This document shows positions 21,816-23,947 of a stretch of 23,947 bases of DNA, piece by piece. Position 1 is the stretch's first letter. Each line of letters opens with the position of its first letter. The position numbers and the translations under genes are program-made. Origin of the DNA: Bacteroidota bacterium (GTDB lineage: Bacteria; Bacteroidota; Bacteroidia; Chitinophagales; Chitinophagaceae); assembly GCA_023429985.1 (NCBI GenBank), contig JAEZCV010000193.1, positions 1-23,947 on the forward strand. The letters run 5' to 3'. Below the pieces are notes generated by a model. It worked only from the letters and a program-made list of their open reading frames with translations. It was not told where the DNA came from and ran no database searches.

Positions 21816-23196
21816 TATTAAACCTGCACGTCAAAAATTTGCAGGTGATAGAGCCGCTTTTGCCATGGTGGTGCTTGCTATGGCTTACCTGGCAGCAGGA
21901 TTATTATTCGGATTGCTGGGAGGTTTTCAATATATACTTCCGGAATTTTTAAAAGAGAAACTTGCTTTTCAAAAGATCAGGCCTTTGCATGTTTACCTCG
22001 CCATATCCTGGATCTTCACTGCAGCGCAAGGTGGCATTTACTATTACATTCAACGCATCCGCAACAGGGATCTTTGCTGGACAGCCGGAGCCTGGATACA
22101 TTTTTACCTGCAACTGGTAACATCAGCCTTGATTGTTATGGCCTTTTTTGCAGGAAAATTCGGTGGCAGGGAATACCTCGAGTTTCCACCGGAATTAGGC
22201 GTGCTGGTGGCCGCATCCTGGATTCCATTTGCCATCAATTTTTTTGGGACACTGAAACCCAATTTAAAAACAGCCCCAGTTTATTATTTCAGCTGGACAA
22301 CCGGAATCATATTTTTTTTTATAACATTATCGGAAAGTTATCTCTGGGTATTTGATCACTTTAATCAAAATATAATCCGAGATACCACGGTTCAATGGAA
22401 AGCACTGGGATCAATGGTAGGAAGCTGGAATATGCTTGTTTTTGGAACAACCATCTACCTCATGGAGAGGATGAACAAAGACTTCAGGGTCAGTCGCTCG
22501 AAAAGTGTTTTCTTTTTCTTTTTCCTGGGTTTTGCAAATTTGCTGTTTAACTGGGGACATCATACTTACGTTGTTCCCGCAGCACCATATGTAAAAAACA
22601 TTGCCTACATCATTAGCATGACCGAACTTTTGATCTTTGGACAGATCATCTGGAAGTTCAGGCAATCCTATAAGCAGGCAAGATTAAATTTTAATAACCT
22701 ATCATACAGGCTTATTTCATTTGCCGATATATGGATCTTCCTTAACCTTGGTGTTGCCATAGCATTGTCGGTTCCATCCATCAATCAATATACGCATGGA
22801 ACACATATCACAGTGGCCCATGCTATGGGAACAACCATAGGCATTAACACCATGCTTTTATTTGCATCAGTATTTTATATGATCCGTTTGAAAAGAAAGG
22901 ACGAGATCAAAAGCAGGTGGGCAAGCCGTGGAATTGTTATCACCAACATTTCTTTAATGATCTTTTGGACTTCTCTTATTGGAAGTGGGCTTTACAAGAT
23001 CAGCGGGCAACTGGAACAAAAAACATTTGCAGCGATTATGAAAGGTTCCATTCCATTTTTTAAAATGTTTACGGCTTCGGGAGTATTTATTCTTTTAGGA
23101 TTGTTTATGATGATCTTAGGAGCAGGGTATTTAATTTTTGCCGGAAGAAATCATTCGATGAAAGCAGGTCGCAACCTGGTTTTGGAAGAACGGTAG
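21787..23196 (+). CDS. NorB-like heme-copper family subunit with altered active site
   Basis: A 469-residue, 12-helix protein clearly related to cNOR subunit NorB. Starts at ATG 21787 (a TTG lies one codon before) and overlaps norC by 29 bases. Conserved relative to Pseudomonas NorB as I recall it: H68 (RPLHVY, heme b), GREYLE (Ca site), H258/H259 (WGHHTY, two FeB ligands), E280, and H345 (TVAHAM, heme b3). Not conserved: the segment KALGSMVGSWN gives L207 for FeB ligand His207, V211 for Glu211 and N215 for Glu215; M347 stands for the second heme b His. RD at 198-199 and the G-x-W at 212-214 anchor this alignment. It may be a non-canonical NO reductase class or an electron-transfer protein; hence no symbol. 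Confidence 0.85.
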   Translation: MQQPALIKTDIKPARQKFAGDRAAFAMVVLAMAYLAAGLLFGLLGGFQYILPEFLKEKLAFQKIRPLHVYLAISWIFTAAQGGIYYYIQRIRNRDLCWTAGAWIHFYLQLVTSALIVMAFFAGKFGGREYLEFPPELGVLVAASWIPFAINFFGTLKPNLKTAPVYYFSWTTGIIFFFITLSESYLWVFDHFNQNIIRDTTVQWKALGSMVGSWNMLVFGTTIYLMERMNKDFRVSRSKSVFFFFFLGFANLLFNWGHHTYVVPAAPYVKNIAYIISMTELLIFGQIIWKFRQSYKQARLNFNNLSYRLISFADIWIFLNLGVAIALSVPSINQYTHGTHITVAHAMGTTIGINTMLLFASVFYMIRLKRKDEIKSRWASRGIVITNISLMIFWTSLIGSGLYKISGQLEQKTFAAIMKGSIPFFKMFTASGVFILLGLFMMILGAGYLIFAGRNHSMKAGRNLVLEER

Positions 23197-23947
23197 GAAA
23201 ATATCTTTCGAACAGAAACAGAATAGAACATCAATAAAGATCCAACCGGAAGAAGGCAGGAAAAAATAAAGATTAATTCATTAAAGAAAGGTAAGGCCCA
23301 CATAAATGCCGATCCCGTTGCCTGGGCAACCAGAAATAATTCAGTAATTATAAATCCCGTGAAAAATATTCTCACGCCCCATCTGCCTGTAATTTCTTTT
23401 TTTAAAACATTTTGAAGAATTGCAAAAACCGAAAAGGAAATTATTCCCAATAAAACCAGGTGAAGGTAGGCTATGATAAAGTTTCTTTGAGAAACTGCCA
23501 GCGATGCAACTAAGGGGAAGGCGCTTATAAGTTGAAGAAAAAGTTTGACACAAAATGCAACAAAAACAAATTTCCATATTGGATTAAACCGGCTGTGAAT
23601 ATTATTTTCTCTTAAAATCCGAATAAAAAACAGGATAGCAATCAATTGGATGAGGGCCCCTGAAAAACCAATTACATTCCATACCAGGTGAGGTTTATTC
23701 CAAAGCAGGGAAAGTGCAAAAGAAGGAACCACTGCCAGGTTCATTAATCTGAAAAATATTCCGGCTGCACCTTTTCTTTTTTTCTTCATGAATATTTGAA
23801 AGAAAACTGCCAATGCTAAAAAAACAAACAACCCGTTATACTGAAAATGCAGGAAAAAATAAATGGCATTATAATATTCCGGAGATCCTTTATAGCCCAT
23901 AACTATAAGGGGGCCGGTAAGAAAAGGTCCAAGGGATGATAACACTC
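23151..23947 (-). CDS. Uncharacterised polytopic membrane protein (member B), N-terminus beyond window
   Basis: Partial: the frame runs off the right edge, so the start is outside; the GTG near 23945 is probably internal. About 265 residues remain with roughly seven helices. It is a homologue of the membrane protein at 13409: both have FLHFQYNG(F/L)F, a K-L-hydrophobic-LQL stretch, and (Y/F)LHLV with the same spacing. Function unknown. Its 3' end overlaps the last 46 bases of the NorB-like gene on the other strand, with no terminator between. With member A it brackets the nos series, suggesting a link to NO/N2O metabolism. Confidence 0.72.
   Translation of the reverse strand, partial: VLSSLGPFLTGPLIVMGYKGSPEYYNAIYFFLHFQYNGLFVFLALAVFFQIFMKKKRKGAAGIFFRLMNLAVVPSFALSLLWNKPHLVWNVIGFSGALIQLIAILFFIRILRENNIHSRFNPIWKFVFVAFCVKLFLQLISAFPLVASLAVSQRNFIIAYLHLVLLGIISFSVFAILQNVLKKEITGRWGVRIFFTGFIITELFLVAQATGSAFMWALPFFNELIFIFSCLLPVGSLLMFYSVSVRKIFSYRSSKTRLRPAFIE

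Overview
The window looks like the chromosome of a Bacteroidota bacterium, probably near Chitinophagales/Sphingobacteriia. Start codons mostly lack Shine-Dalgarno sequences. Several promoters carry the Bacteroidota -7 element TAnnTTTG, and the rpsP promoter is a textbook TTTG-N19-TAnnTTTG. Gene content fits: a clade II nosZ with a lipoprotein signal, S16 with a long basic tail, and many lipoproteins. No tRNA, rRNA, CRISPR array, insertion sequence or phage gene was seen.

Left part (1-7978), housekeeping: the 3' end of rpoD with its terminator, ffh, rpsP (promoter and terminator), rimM, a DinB/YfiT-type protein on the opposite strand, DNA polymerase IV starting at TTG, an M20 metallopeptidase, a membrane-anchored endonuclease/exonuclease/phosphatase-family protein, and a small S4 RNA-binding protein.

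Middle (7975-13273, minus strand), a sensing and NO-defence block: an Rrf2 regulator with four clustered Cys, an RIC/YtfE di-iron repair protein, a histidine kinase whose PAS domain has the FixL heme-ligand pattern, a response regulator fused to a Crp/Fnr-type DNA-binding module, and anaerobic hemN.

Right part (13319-23947), a nitrous oxide reduction island: a 12-helix membrane protein of unknown function; a divergent lipoprotein cytochrome c; the collinear series nosZ, fasciclin lipoprotein, NosB-like membrane protein, nosD, nosF, nosY, norC-like and norB-like; and on the opposite strand a partial second member of the same membrane-protein family. No nirS, nirK, nosL, nosG, nosH or nosC1/C2 is present in the window.

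How it fits together: the promoters of nosZ, hemN and rrf2 each have a near-palindromic Crp/Fnr-like box (TGAY-N4-ATCA type) centred exactly 36.5 bp upstream of the final G of a perfect TAnnTTTG element. nosZ and hemN share a second box 22 bp further upstream. The kinase plus REC-Crp protein is the natural candidate to bind these boxes: a compact FixL-FixJ-FixK-like circuit that would turn on anaerobic heme synthesis, NO repair and N2O respiration together. The NorB-like protein at the end of the nos operon appears to lack one FeB histidine, the active-site Glu and a heme b histidine, so it may be a non-canonical NO reductase or an electron-transfer module for NosZ. This is the least explained part of the window.
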